Shown here piece after piece: positions 17,849-27,149 of a stretch of 64,000 nt of DNA; the first letter of the stretch is position 1; each line of letters begins with the position of its first letter. The notes beneath the pieces were generated by a model that was not told the origin of the DNA, did no database searches, and saw nothing but the letters and a program-made list of their open reading frames with translations. The translations under genes and the position numbers were made by a program. Source of the DNA: Gemmataceae bacterium. Lineage in GTDB: Bacteria; Planctomycetota; Planctomycetia; Gemmatales; Gemmataceae. The DNA is taken from contig JAHBXO010000025.1 of assembly GCA_019636445.1 (NCBI GenBank), forward strand, positions 1 through 64,000, in the 5' to 3' direction.

Positions 17849-19468
17849 ATGTTCGATCTCTCCCGAATCCCGGAAGCAGTGCGCAGCGAGGGCGGCCTGT
17901 CGCGGCGGCTGTTCCTGTCCTACGGCGCGGCGCTCGCCGCGCTGCCCGCACTGGCTACGCAGTCCTCGGCGGCCGACCGCAAGGTCGCGTTCGCTGCCGA
18001 TCCGTTTTCCCTCGGCGTCGCCTCCGGCGATCCGGACGCCACGAGCGTGGTCCTCTGGACGAAACTCGCGCCGAAACCGGCCGACCCGGACGGCGGCCTC
18101 AAGCCCGAATCGATCGCAGTGCGCTGGGAAGTGGCGACGGATGACACGATGAAGACGATTGTCGCGAAGGGGACCGCGATCGCCACGCCGCAACTCGGAC
18201 ACTCGGTGCACGCGGAAGTTCGCGGGCTGAAACCCGATCGCTGGTACTGGTACCGTTTCACGGCCGGCGACGCCGTCAGCCCCGTCGCCAGGACTCGCAC
18301 GCTGCCCGCACCCGACGCCGAACCGGACCGCCTGCGCTTCGCGTTCGCTTCCTGCCAGCATTACGAACAAGGGCTATTCACCGCCTACGAGCAGATGGCG
18401 AAGGATGAACTCGATCTCGTCTTCCACCTCGGCGATTACATCTACGAGTACCCGAACAGCCCCGACAACAAGAAAGCGGTCCGCAAGCACACCGGCCCGA
18501 AGGACGGCAAGCTCAAGACGCTCGCCGACTACCGCGGCCGGTATTCGCTCTACCGCGGGGATGAACTCCTCCGCGCCATGCATGCTCGCTGCCCGTGGTT
18601 CGTGACATGGGACGATCACGAGTTCGACAATAACTACGCCGGTGCCATCCAGGAAGACCAGCCGAAGGGTAAGGTGAAGGCCGACCCGGTGGAGTTCCTG
18701 ACTCAGCGCGCCGCGGCTTACCAGGCCTATTACGAGTACATGCCGCTGCGTCCGCGCTCCCTGCCGACGGGCCCCGACATGCTCCTGTACCGCAAGGCCG
18801 CGTTCGGACGGCTCGCGGAGTTCTTCGTCCTCGACACCCGCCAGTACCGCACCGACCAGCCCAACGGCGACGGAATCAAGCCGCTCGTCGGCGAGGCGCT
18901 GCGACCGACGAACTCCCTCCTGGGAAAGCGTCAACGCGACTGGCTCGACGCCGGGCTGATCGCTTCGACCGGGACCTGGAATGTGCTGGCGCAACAGGTG
19001 ATGATGGCGCTCGTGGAGTTGAACTACCATCCGAAACCCGGCTATTCGATGGACCAGTGGCCGGGGGCGTTCGCCGAGCGCGTCTCGCTCATGCGCTTCC
19101 TTGCCGACCGCAAGGTTCCGAACCCGGTCGTGCTCACCGGCGACATCCACACGAACTGGGTGAACGACCTGCGCGTCGACGACCGCATGCCGGAGACGCC
19201 GGTGGTCGCGACGGAGTTCGTCGGCACGAGCATTTCGAGCGGCGGAAACGGTTCCAAGGAGTTCGCCGGGCTGGAGAAGTTGCTGGCGGGTAACCCCGGC
19301 GTGAAATTCCACAACCGGGAGCGCGGCTACGTTCGTTGCGAGGTGACGCCGGATCGCTGGACGAGCGATTACGTGGTTGCGGAGGACGTGACGAAGCCGG
19401 GCGGCACGGTGGCGACGCGAGCGTCGTTCGTGGTGGAGGCAGGCCGGCCCGGCGCAAAGCCTGCCTGA
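17849..19468 (+). CDS. phoD: PhoD family alkaline phosphatase / phosphodiesterase
   Basis: A 539-residue enzyme exported by the Tat route: SRRLFLS (18-24) precedes a hydrophobic stretch and a cleavage region SSAADRK. An N-terminal beta domain (about 48-150) is followed by the metallophosphatase domain with FASCQHYEQG, HLGDYIYEY, TWDDHEFDNNYAG and LTGDIHTNW, the PhoD pattern for Fe/Ca-binding phosphodiesterases that release phosphate from esters. The ATG at 17849 has GGAG at 17840-17843 and places the Tat motif correctly. It is transcribed divergently from the Sde182-like gene. It probably supports phosphate scavenging; no PHO box was identified by eye. Confidence 0.93.
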   Translation: MFDLSRIPEAVRSEGGLSRRLFLSYGAALAALPALATQSSAADRKVAFAADPFSLGVASGDPDATSVVLWTKLAPKPADPDGGLKPESIAVRWEVATDDTMKTIVAKGTAIATPQLGHSVHAEVRGLKPDRWYWYRFTAGDAVSPVARTRTLPAPDAEPDRLRFAFASCQHYEQGLFTAYEQMAKDELDLVFHLGDYIYEYPNSPDNKKAVRKHTGPKDGKLKTLADYRGRYSLYRGDELLRAMHARCPWFVTWDDHEFDNNYAGAIQEDQPKGKVKADPVEFLTQRAAAYQAYYEYMPLRPRSLPTGPDMLLYRKAAFGRLAEFFVLDTRQYRTDQPNGDGIKPLVGEALRPTNSLLGKRQRDWLDAGLIASTGTWNVLAQQVMMALVELNYHPKPGYSMDQWPGAFAERVSLMRFLADRKVPNPVVLTGDIHTNWVNDLRVDDRMPETPVVATEFVGTSISSGGNGSKEFAGLEKLLAGNPGVKFHNRERGYVRCEVTPDRWTSDYVVAEDVTKPGGTVATRASFVVEAGRPGAKPA

Positions 19469-19651
19469 ACGAACGATTATTGGATCATTAGATACTGAAG
19501 CGGTTTTCGACGGATCGGAGACCGCCGAATCGACGTAAGTCGTTATCGGGCTATGGCGCTTCCGGAAATCGGGTGTCTTTCCGCCGAAGGGTGGCGCGGT
19601 GGCAGCGGAGAGACATTGGCTCGAACTCCGCCGTCGGTGATCGCAATCCAG

Positions 19652-21208
19652 TTATTTCTTCTTCGGTTTCGGTGCCTGGAATAGGCCGCCATAGGCTTCC
19701 TTGGGCATCGTCTCGGGAACCTTGAGTTCCTTGCGGAGCCGATCGAGTTCGGCACGCAATTCCTTCACGGTGTTCGCGTAGGCCGGGTCGTCGACGAAGT
19801 TCTTCGTCTCGTTCGGGTCTTTCTCGCGGTCGAGCAGTTCCCAATAATCCTGGCTGGCGGTCCCGTCGGCCTTGGGAACGAAGAACCGCACGAGTTTATG
19901 GCGGTCGGTGACGACGCCGTAGTGCGGGATGACGTGGTGCGGCTGCGGGTACTCGTAATAGGCGTAATAGAAGCTCTTGCGCCAGTCCTTCGGCGTTTCG
20001 CCCTTCAGGAGCGGCACGAGGCTCGCGCCTTGCATGTCGTTCGGGGCGGCGACCCCGGCGGCGCCGAGGAACGTCTGCGCAAGGTCGACAATGCTTGTGA
20101 GGTTCTTGTCCACGTGTCCGGCCTTCGCCACGCCCGGCCAGCGCGCGAGCATCGGCGTCCGCAGCGATTCCTCGTACACCCAGCGCTTGTCAAACCAGCC
20201 GTGCTCGCCAAGGTAGAAGCCCTGATCGGAGCAGTACACGACGAGGGTGTTTTCGGCGATCTTCTCGTCTTCCAGCGTCTGCAGGAGTTTGCCGACCGCC
20301 TCGTCCACAGACTTGATGCAACCCAGGTAGTCGTGCAGGTAACGGTTGTAGCGCCAGCGGACCAGGTCGCGGCCGGTGAGCTTCGCGTCCCGGAAGGCCT
20401 TGTTGCGCGGTTCATAATAGACATTCCATTCTTTCAGTTGCTCGGCGTCGATGCCGGGCGGGGCCACGAGTTTCGCGTCGAGTTGCGTAAAGGTCTTCTC
20501 GAGTGTCATGTCCTGGTCCTTCGCGCCGGGGCCGCGGTCGGCGTAGTCGTCGAAGAGCGTCGCCGGTTCCGGATACTTGCGGTCCTTGTCGTGGCCGAGG
20601 TGGCGCAGCGCCGGCGACCATTCCCGGTGCGGTGCCTTGTGCTGGGTCATAAGCAGGAACGGCTTGGACTTGTCCCGCTTGCGGATCCATTCGGTGCTGA
20701 ATTCGGAGATGAGATCGGTGACGTAGCCCTTGTGTTGGACCTGCTTGCCGTTGAGGTTCATCGGCGGGTTGTAGTATCGGCCTTGGCCGGGGAGAATGTG
20801 CCAGTGATCGAAGCCGGTGGGTTCCGAGACGAGGTGCCATTTGCCGATAACGGCGGTTTGGTAGCCGGCCTTCTGCAGCAGCTTCGGGAAGGTGGTCTGC
20901 GCGCCGTCGAAGCGGCTGTTCGTGTTGTTGTAGAAGCCGTTCGCGTGGCTGTACTTGCCGGTGAGCACCGTGGCGCGGCTTGGTCCGCAGATCGAGTTCG
21001 GCACGAGGGTGCGGTCGAAGCGAACGCCCTCCTTCGCGAGCCGGTCGATGTTCGGCGTTTCGATCAGCTTGCGCGCGTCGCCATAGGCGCTGATGGCCTG
21101 ATACGCGTGGTCGTCGGTGAAGACGAGGACGATGTTCGGCCGGTCGGCGGCGCAGGCGGTCGCGGCCAACCCGATCAATGCAAGTGCGGCATGGACGATG
21201 CGAAGCAC
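19652..21208 (-). CDS. Exported sulfatase
   Basis: A 518-residue sulfatase with a Sec signal peptide (about 1-20). Motifs: metal site NIVLVFTDDHAYQA, signature CGPSR (74-78) with Cys74 as the formylglycine precursor, GKWHLV, and QGFYLGEHGWFDKRWVYEES. That last block is typical of the N-sulfoglucosamine/iduronate sulfatase branch used by planctomycetes on sulfated glycans. The C-terminus ends in a lysine-rich tail (PKPKKK). It is divergent from the PSD1 cytochrome gene and convergent with phoD, with 183 bp between the last two stops. Substrate not determinable. Confidence 0.94.
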   Translation of the reverse strand: MLRIVHAALALIGLAATACAADRPNIVLVFTDDHAYQAISAYGDARKLIETPNIDRLAKEGVRFDRTLVPNSICGPSRATVLTGKYSHANGFYNNTNSRFDGAQTTFPKLLQKAGYQTAVIGKWHLVSEPTGFDHWHILPGQGRYYNPPMNLNGKQVQHKGYVTDLISEFSTEWIRKRDKSKPFLLMTQHKAPHREWSPALRHLGHDKDRKYPEPATLFDDYADRGPGAKDQDMTLEKTFTQLDAKLVAPPGIDAEQLKEWNVYYEPRNKAFRDAKLTGRDLVRWRYNRYLHDYLGCIKSVDEAVGKLLQTLEDEKIAENTLVVYCSDQGFYLGEHGWFDKRWVYEESLRTPMLARWPGVAKAGHVDKNLTSIVDLAQTFLGAAGVAAPNDMQGASLVPLLKGETPKDWRKSFYYAYYEYPQPHHVIPHYGVVTDRHKLVRFFVPKADGTASQDYWELLDREKDPNETKNFVDDPAYANTVKELRAELDRLRKELKVPETMPKEAYGGLFQAPKPKKK

Positions 21209-21412
21209 GGGGTGATCCTCTCGCGGTAAGGTGCGGAATCGAATACCCGATTACCGTCCGTTATACGACCCTGCGGCGGGTGCGATTTCATTGTTCAATC
21301 GTGACACCTACACGGCGCTTCGGCCGTTTAATTCCGCTTCCCGATGGCGGTCTTCGCGACGAGAAGCTAAAAAAGACACAGGATTCTGATTCTGGAATCG
21401 AAGGAGCCGCCA

Positions 21413-24400
21413 ATGCGAATGTTTGCGATATTCGCGATGATGCTCTCGTGGAGTTGGATCCGCGCAGCCGAGCCGACGAAAGCGCAGAGCGACTTCTTCG
21501 AGAACAAGGTCCGGCCGCTGCTCGCGGACAAGTGCTTCGGCTGCCACAGCGAAGCGATGAACAAGACGAAAGGGAATTTGACTCTCGACACGCTGGCGGG
21601 GATGCTGGCCGGCGGCGACCTCGGCCCGGCCATCGTGCCCGGGAAATCGAAGGAAAGCCGACTCGTCGAGGCGGTGCGCTATGCGAACGACGACCTGAAG
21701 ATGCCGCCTAAGGAGAAACTCAAGGACGAGGAGGTCGCGATCCTCGCGAACTGGATCGACGACGGCGCCGTCTGGCCGAACGCGAAGGCGAGCGGGAAAC
21801 GCAAACCCGGCACGATCACGGACGAGGACCGGCGCTGGTGGAGCTTCGCGCCGATCAAGGTGAACCCCCCGCCAAAGGCCGGCGACGGCTGGGCGCGCAA
21901 CGAGATCGATCGGTTCGTCGCCGAGAAGCACGCCGCGAATGAACTCGCGCCAGCCCCCGAAGCAAATCGGCTCGCCCTGATTCGTCGGTTGACGTTCGAT
22001 CTACACGGCCTGCCGCCCACGCCCGCCGAGATCGACGCGTTCGCCAAAGATTCGTCACCCAACGCATACGAAGATCTCGTTGAACGCCTACTCGCCTCAC
22101 CGCGCTACGGAGAACGCCAGGCGCGGCTTTGGCTCGACCTCGTCCGCTATGCCGATAGCGACGGCTACCGCATCGACGACTACCGCCCCCACGCGTGGCG
22201 CTACCGTGACTACGTGGTGCGAAGCTTCAACGCCGACAAGGGCTATGATCGGTTCGTCCGCGAGCAACTCGCCGGCGACGAACTCTACCCCGGCGACGTT
22301 GATGCCCGCATCGCCACCGGCTACCTGCGACACTGGATCTACGAGTACAACAACCGCGACGCTCGTGGCCAATGGAACACCATTCTCAACGACATCACCG
22401 ACACGACGAGCGACGTCTTCCTCGGCCTCGGTTTGCAATGCGCCCGCTGCCACGACCACAAGTTCGATCCGTTGCTTCAGAAGGATTATTTCCGGTTGCA
22501 GGCGTTCTTCGCCGCCCTCAATCCGCGCGACGATTTGATTGCGGCTACGGAGGCGGAGATCGCGGAGCAGGCGCGGAGGAGCAAGGAGTGGGAGGAGAAG
22601 ACCGCGGCGATCCGCGAAAAGATCGAAGCGATTGAAGGGCCGGCGAGGAAGAAGGCCGCGGCCGGTGCGATCGGCATTTTCCCCGAAGACGTGCAGGCGA
22701 TGATGCGCAAGCCGGCGAAGGCGCGTACGCCGTACGAACAGCAGATTAACGATTTGGCCTATCGACAGGTGGAGTACGAATTCGGCCGCATCGACAAGCA
22801 CGTCCCGTCGGCGCGGAAGGAGGAGTTGTTGGCCCTGCGTCGGCAACTTGTGCCGTTCGAATCGCTGAAGCCCGCTCCACTGCCGATGGCGTTCGCCGCG
22901 ACGGACGTCGGCCCCGCCGCGTCGCCGATCACGATTCCAAAACGGGGCGACACTCCGATCGAACCCGGTTTCCCCACGGTCATTCAGGAACGGCCCGCTT
23001 CGATCGCCCCGTTGGCCGGCAGCACCGGTCGCCGTGCCGCGCTGGCGAATTGGCTGGTCGATCCGGCCAATCCGCTCACCGCGCGCGTCATGGTCAATCG
23101 GGTCTGGCAGCAGCATTTCGGCCGAGGACTCGCCGCCAACGCCAGCGATTTCGGTCGTCTTGGCGAACCACCGACGCATCCCGAATTGTTGGATTGGTTG
23201 GCGGCGAGGTTCGTCGCCGACGGGTGGAGTTTCAAGTCGTTGCATCGCCGCATCGTTCTGAGTGCGACTTATCGCCTGACGTCCGAACACCCAAAGGCCG
23301 CCGAGGGAAAGCTGATTGATCCGGAGAATAAATGGCTCTGGAAGGCACCGGTGCGTCGCCTCGAGGCCGAGCAGATTCGTGATGCGATCTACGCGGTGAC
23401 TGGTGAGCTTTCTCTCAAGGAAGGTGGTCCCGGCGTGGCGGCGAGCGAGCCGCGCCGCAGCCTCTATTGCAAGATCATGAGGAATACACGCGACCCGTTA
23501 CTGGATGTGTTCGACGCTCCCTACTGGATCAGCAGCGCCGCCTCGCGCGATACCACGACCACGCCCGTCCAATCTCTTCTTCTTGTCAATAGCCCATCGA
23601 TGATCGCCCGTGGAAAAGCGTTTGCGGCCCGATTGGCACGGGAGGTACCGGATGAGGCGAAGCGAATCGATCGGGCCTACCGTCTGGCGTACGGCCGTCC
23701 GGCCAGTTCGAAGGAAACCGTTGCCGCTCTCGCGTTCCTCGACACCCAGGCCCGGCGGATCGACCCCAAGAAATCCGGCTCGGCGCAGGCGGAGTTCGTT
23801 GGTGCCAAACTTCCCTATCGCGATGGTCAGGCGGCCGACTTGAAACTGGGCGTTTCCACGGGCTTTCAACTTGCGGGCGATAAACTGCCGGCCGGCGAAT
23901 TCACCATCGAAACGTTCGCATCCCCGCGCAGCGTCGCGGAGACGGGAGCGGTCCGCACCCTGGCGGCGCACTTCGAGACGACACCCAAACCGATCGGATG
24001 GAGTTTCGGCATCACTGGCAAGCAGTCGCGTCGAAAACCACAGACACTCGTGATGCAATTGTTCGGCGCGAAGCGGGACGGCACGTTTGGGGAAGAAGCG
24101 GTCTTCAGCGATCAGCACGTCGCGCTGAACAAGCCGTACTATTTCGCCGCAGCGGTGCGGCTCGCCTCGAAGGACGCGCCGGGAAGTATCACCTTCTACT
24201 TGAAAGACCTCTCCAACGACGACGAACCGCTGCTGACCGCGAAACTGCCGCATGCAATCGTCGGTGGGTTCGACCACAAGCAGCCGATGACGCTCGGCCG
24301 GCGCGGCGCTTCGGCCGGTGCTGATTTCGACGGGTTGCTCGACGACGTGCGACTGTCCGGCGCGGCGCTTGGCGTGGACGAACTCCTCTTCACGCGCGAG

Positions 24401-24598
24401 GGAATCAACAAGCACACGCTCGGCTACTGGCAGTTCGAGCCGAAACCCGGCGCCTTCGTCGACGGGTCGGGCCATGGTTTGGATATCCGGCCAGCCGCAG
24501 CGAAGCCGATGACCGCTCCTCGGGACGCCCGCCAGACCGCTTGGGCCGATTTCTGCCACGTGCTCCTCAATAGCTCGGAGTTTCTCTATGTGGAATAG
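21413..24598 (+). CDS. PSCyt1/PSCyt2/PSD1 planctomycete cytochrome with internal LamG-like domain
   Basis: A 1061-residue exported protein of a planctomycete-specific family. After the signal peptide (about 1-19) come a cytochrome-c-like PSCyt1 domain with heme motif CFGCH (41-45), the PSCyt2 domain with a second motif CARCH (343-347, in CARCHDHKF), and PSD1 starting near residue 540 (RAALANWLVDPANPLTARV). A LamG/concanavalin-like segment (about 790-1030) is inserted before the PSD1 family's usual last block FCHVLLNSSEF. It overlaps the DUF1501 gene by 11 bp, the standard pairing. These pairs are presumed to act in extracytoplasmic redox or polymer breakdown; no member's reaction is well established. 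Confidence 0.93.
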   Translation: MRMFAIFAMMLSWSWIRAAEPTKAQSDFFENKVRPLLADKCFGCHSEAMNKTKGNLTLDTLAGMLAGGDLGPAIVPGKSKESRLVEAVRYANDDLKMPPKEKLKDEEVAILANWIDDGAVWPNAKASGKRKPGTITDEDRRWWSFAPIKVNPPPKAGDGWARNEIDRFVAEKHAANELAPAPEANRLALIRRLTFDLHGLPPTPAEIDAFAKDSSPNAYEDLVERLLASPRYGERQARLWLDLVRYADSDGYRIDDYRPHAWRYRDYVVRSFNADKGYDRFVREQLAGDELYPGDVDARIATGYLRHWIYEYNNRDARGQWNTILNDITDTTSDVFLGLGLQCARCHDHKFDPLLQKDYFRLQAFFAALNPRDDLIAATEAEIAEQARRSKEWEEKTAAIREKIEAIEGPARKKAAAGAIGIFPEDVQAMMRKPAKARTPYEQQINDLAYRQVEYEFGRIDKHVPSARKEELLALRRQLVPFESLKPAPLPMAFAATDVGPAASPITIPKRGDTPIEPGFPTVIQERPASIAPLAGSTGRRAALANWLVDPANPLTARVMVNRVWQQHFGRGLAANASDFGRLGEPPTHPELLDWLAARFVADGWSFKSLHRRIVLSATYRLTSEHPKAAEGKLIDPENKWLWKAPVRRLEAEQIRDAIYAVTGELSLKEGGPGVAASEPRRSLYCKIMRNTRDPLLDVFDAPYWISSAASRDTTTTPVQSLLLVNSPSMIARGKAFAARLAREVPDEAKRIDRAYRLAYGRPASSKETVAALAFLDTQARRIDPKKSGSAQAEFVGAKLPYRDGQAADLKLGVSTGFQLAGDKLPAGEFTIETFASPRSVAETGAVRTLAAHFETTPKPIGWSFGITGKQSRRKPQTLVMQLFGAKRDGTFGEEAVFSDQHVALNKPYYFAAAVRLASKDAPGSITFYLKDLSNDDEPLLTAKLPHAIVGGFDHKQPMTLGRRGASAGADFDGLLDDVRLSGAALGVDELLFTREGINKHTLGYWQFEPKPGAFVDGSGHGLDIRPAAAKPMTAPRDARQTAWADFCHVLLNSSEFLYVE

Positions 24599-25979
24599 CC
24601 CCGCCCGCACGCGACGCGAATGGCTGGCGGCCGCCGGCGGCGGATTCGGCGCGCTGGCGCTTGCGGCGTTGGACGCCACGGCCGGGTCGCTCGCCCCGCG
24701 CAAGCCGCATTTCGCTCCCAAGGCGAAGTCGTGCATCTTCCTGTTCATGGAAGGCGGTCCAAGCCACATCGACACGTTCGATCCGAAGCCGGAGTTGGAC
24801 AGGTTGGCCGGTCAGCCGCTGCCCGCGAGTTTCGGCAAAGTGATCCTGGCGATGGGCGAGAACCATGCTCCGCTGCTCGGCTCGCGACGCCAGTGGAAGC
24901 GCCACGGCCAGAGCGGCCTCTGGGTCAGCGATTGGCTGCCCGAAATCGCCAAACACGCCGACGACCTCGCGGTGTTCCGCTCCTGCTACGCCGACGGCAT
25001 CAACCACTCCGCGGGCGTCTGCCAGATGAACACCGGTTCGATCCTCGGCGGCCGGCCATCGCTCGGCGCGTGGGTCACATACGGCCTCGGAACGGTCAAC
25101 CAAGACCTCCCCGCGTTCGTCGTGATGCAGGATAACCAGAGTACGGTGGTGAACGGGCCACGGAACTGGAGCGCCGGATTCATGCCGGCCGTCTATCAGG
25201 GGACTCGCATCCAAGGTGGGGCGGAGCCGATCCCGAACCTGAACCCGCCCGAAGGCATCGCCGACGCGGAACAGCGTGGCAAGCTAGAACTCCTGAACGC
25301 ACTTAACCGTGACTACGCTCGAAAGCACCCGGATCAGACGGAACTGGATGCGCGCCTAACGAGCTACGAACTCGCGTTCCGCATGCAGGCCGAAGCGCCG
25401 CAAGCCGTCGATGTTTCCAAGGAAACGGCCGCGACGCAAGCGCTTTACGGCATGGACAACAAGGAGACGCAAACGATTGGCCGGCTCTGCCTGCTCGCCC
25501 GTCGGCTCGTCGAGCGAGGCACGCGGTTCGTCCAGATTTACCATGGCGCCGGCAGCAAGTGGGATGCCCACACCAAACTGGAGGAGAACCATTCCGGCCT
25601 TTGTCGAAGCATGGACAAACCCGTCGCCGGATTACTCGCGGACCTGAAGGCGCGGGGATTGCTGAAGGATACACTCGTGGTCTGGGGCGGCGAATTCGGC
25701 CGCACGCCCATGAGCGAGAAGGGCGGAGGCCGCGATCACAACCCCACCGGTTTCACGATGTGGATGGCCGGCGGCGGAGTGAAGGGCGGGCAAGCGATCG
25801 GAACCACCGACGAACTTGGCCTGCGTGCCGTCGAGAACAAACTCCACGTCCACGACTTCCACGCCACCATCCTCTGGCTGATGGGCCTCGGCAACATGGA
25901 CCTCGTCTACAAGTACAAGGGCCGTCCCGAACGCCCAACGCTCAACGAAGGGGAGCCGTACAAACAGGTCGCCGGCTGA
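24588..25979 (+). CDS. DUF1501 protein, Tat-exported, sulfatase-fold-like
   Basis: A 463-residue protein partnered with the PSD1 cytochrome. A Tat motif TRREWLA (8-14) and hydrophobic stretch precede the core, which carries FMEGGPSHIDTFDPKP, CYADGINHSAGVCQMN, VWGGEFGRTPMSE and RDHNPTGF. DUF1501 proteins share the alkaline-phosphatase/sulfatase-type core but lack the catalytic cysteine or serine signature; their activity is unknown. Its ATG lies inside the last codons of the PSD1 gene, so the two are almost certainly co-expressed. It ends 9 bp from the convergent hemW stop. Confidence 0.93.
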   Translation: MWNSPARTRREWLAAAGGGFGALALAALDATAGSLAPRKPHFAPKAKSCIFLFMEGGPSHIDTFDPKPELDRLAGQPLPASFGKVILAMGENHAPLLGSRRQWKRHGQSGLWVSDWLPEIAKHADDLAVFRSCYADGINHSAGVCQMNTGSILGGRPSLGAWVTYGLGTVNQDLPAFVVMQDNQSTVVNGPRNWSAGFMPAVYQGTRIQGGAEPIPNLNPPEGIADAEQRGKLELLNALNRDYARKHPDQTELDARLTSYELAFRMQAEAPQAVDVSKETAATQALYGMDNKETQTIGRLCLLARRLVERGTRFVQIYHGAGSKWDAHTKLEENHSGLCRSMDKPVAGLLADLKARGLLKDTLVVWGGEFGRTPMSEKGGGRDHNPTGFTMWMAGGGVKGGQAIGTTDELGLRAVENKLHVHDFHATILWLMGLGNMDLVYKYKGRPERPTLNEGEPYKQVAG

Positions 25980-25988
25980 CGCGGCGGC

Positions 25989-27149
25989 TCAACTGGATTT
26001 CATGAAGTGAAGGATGATGCCATCGGCGAGGCAGCGCCCGCGACGCGTGAGTTTCACTCTTCGTCCGTCGTCAAATAGAAATCCATCGCCGACGAAAACC
26101 GCGAGCGGTTCGCGAATCAAATCGTCCAACTCGAAACCGGTGCGCACGCGGAATTCGCCCCGATCGACACCGTCGGATCGCCGCAGTTGTACCGCGAGCG
26201 TTTCGAAGGCCCGTTCGCGAGGCGGCAAACGTTCGCTCTGGAAGGTCGGCGATTCACCCGCAGATACGCGCCGAATATAGAGTGAAGTATCGCGGATGTT
26301 CAACTCCCGCAATCCGTCGACGTATCGTGCCGCTCCAACGCCGAAGCCGTAGTAGGCGTCGTTCGCCCAGTAGCGTTCATTGTGACGGCATCGATGGCCG
26401 GGGCGGGCGAAGTTTGAGATCTCGTAGTGTTCGTACCTTTCGGATTCGAGTCGGTCGATCGCGCGTTCGTACATGGCCAGTTCGTCATTCTCGCCGACGA
26501 TCGGAAGAAGCCCGCGTTCGCGACGTTTCCAGAGCGGCGTACCTTTTTCGTAAGTCAGCCCATAGGTGGAGATGTGCTCCGGCGAGAATGCGAGCGCGGC
26601 CTCGAGATCGCGGTCCCAGTCCGCCAGCGTCTGCCCCGGCGCGGCGAAGATCAGGTCGAGGGAGATCGTGGGGATGCGGGCACGGACCGTCTCGATGCTT
26701 CTTGCGATTTGCTCGACGCCGTGCCGCCGATCGAGTGACGATAGCGTGCGTTGGTGAAACGACTGAACACCGATGCTCACGCGGTTCACGCCGAACTCGT
26801 GCAGGAGCGCGGCCTTGTCCGCGTCGAGGCTTTCGGGAGTCGATTCGATCGAGTATTCGATATGCGAGTCGTGAGTTGGGGGGAGCCAAACGTTAATCGT
26901 CTCGAGGAGTCGCCGGAGTTGAGGGAGGTGCAAATACGTTGGAGTACCACCGCCGATGAAAATCGTCTCGACCGGCCGGGGCCGGTCGAGCGACTGCATT
27001 TCGAGCGAGAGGGCGTCGAGGTAGGGATCGACGAGTTCGTCCTGGCCGGCGGAGACGGCGAAATCGCAGTAGCCACAGTGGTGGCCGCAGAACGGAACGT
27101 GCACGTAGGCCGTGCGCGGTTCGAGCCACGGCGGCGCGGTGAAGGTCAT
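25989..27149 (-). CDS. hemW: Radical SAM heme chaperone HemW
   Basis: A 386-residue radical SAM protein. The cluster motif CGHHCGYC (Cys21, Cys25, Cys28; CX3CX2C) follows YVHVPF, then GGGTPTYL, GVQSFH, DLIFAAPGQT and the HemW-specific HNERYWANDAYYGFGVGA. HemW hands heme to respiratory proteins; the HNxxYW block and the absence of HemN-type N-terminal sequence argue against coproporphyrinogen dehydrogenase. The ATG at 27149 overlaps the upstream gene's stop by 4 bp (ATGA). The nearby c-type cytochromes here acquire heme by another route, so a direct link is not implied. Confidence 0.93.
   Translation of the reverse strand: MTFTAPPWLEPRTAYVHVPFCGHHCGYCDFAVSAGQDELVDPYLDALSLEMQSLDRPRPVETIFIGGGTPTYLHLPQLRRLLETINVWLPPTHDSHIEYSIESTPESLDADKAALLHEFGVNRVSIGVQSFHQRTLSSLDRRHGVEQIARSIETVRARIPTISLDLIFAAPGQTLADWDRDLEAALAFSPEHISTYGLTYEKGTPLWKRRERGLLPIVGENDELAMYERAIDRLESERYEHYEISNFARPGHRCRHNERYWANDAYYGFGVGAARYVDGLRELNIRDTSLYIRRVSAGESPTFQSERLPPRERAFETLAVQLRRSDGVDRGEFRVRTGFELDDLIREPLAVFVGDGFLFDDGRRVKLTRRGRCLADGIILHFMKSS

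Noticed and set aside
19469..19651. Gap between phoD and the second sulfatase examined for an RNA gene
   Set aside because: Only weak short hairpins are visible; no tRNA-like or known ncRNA pattern.
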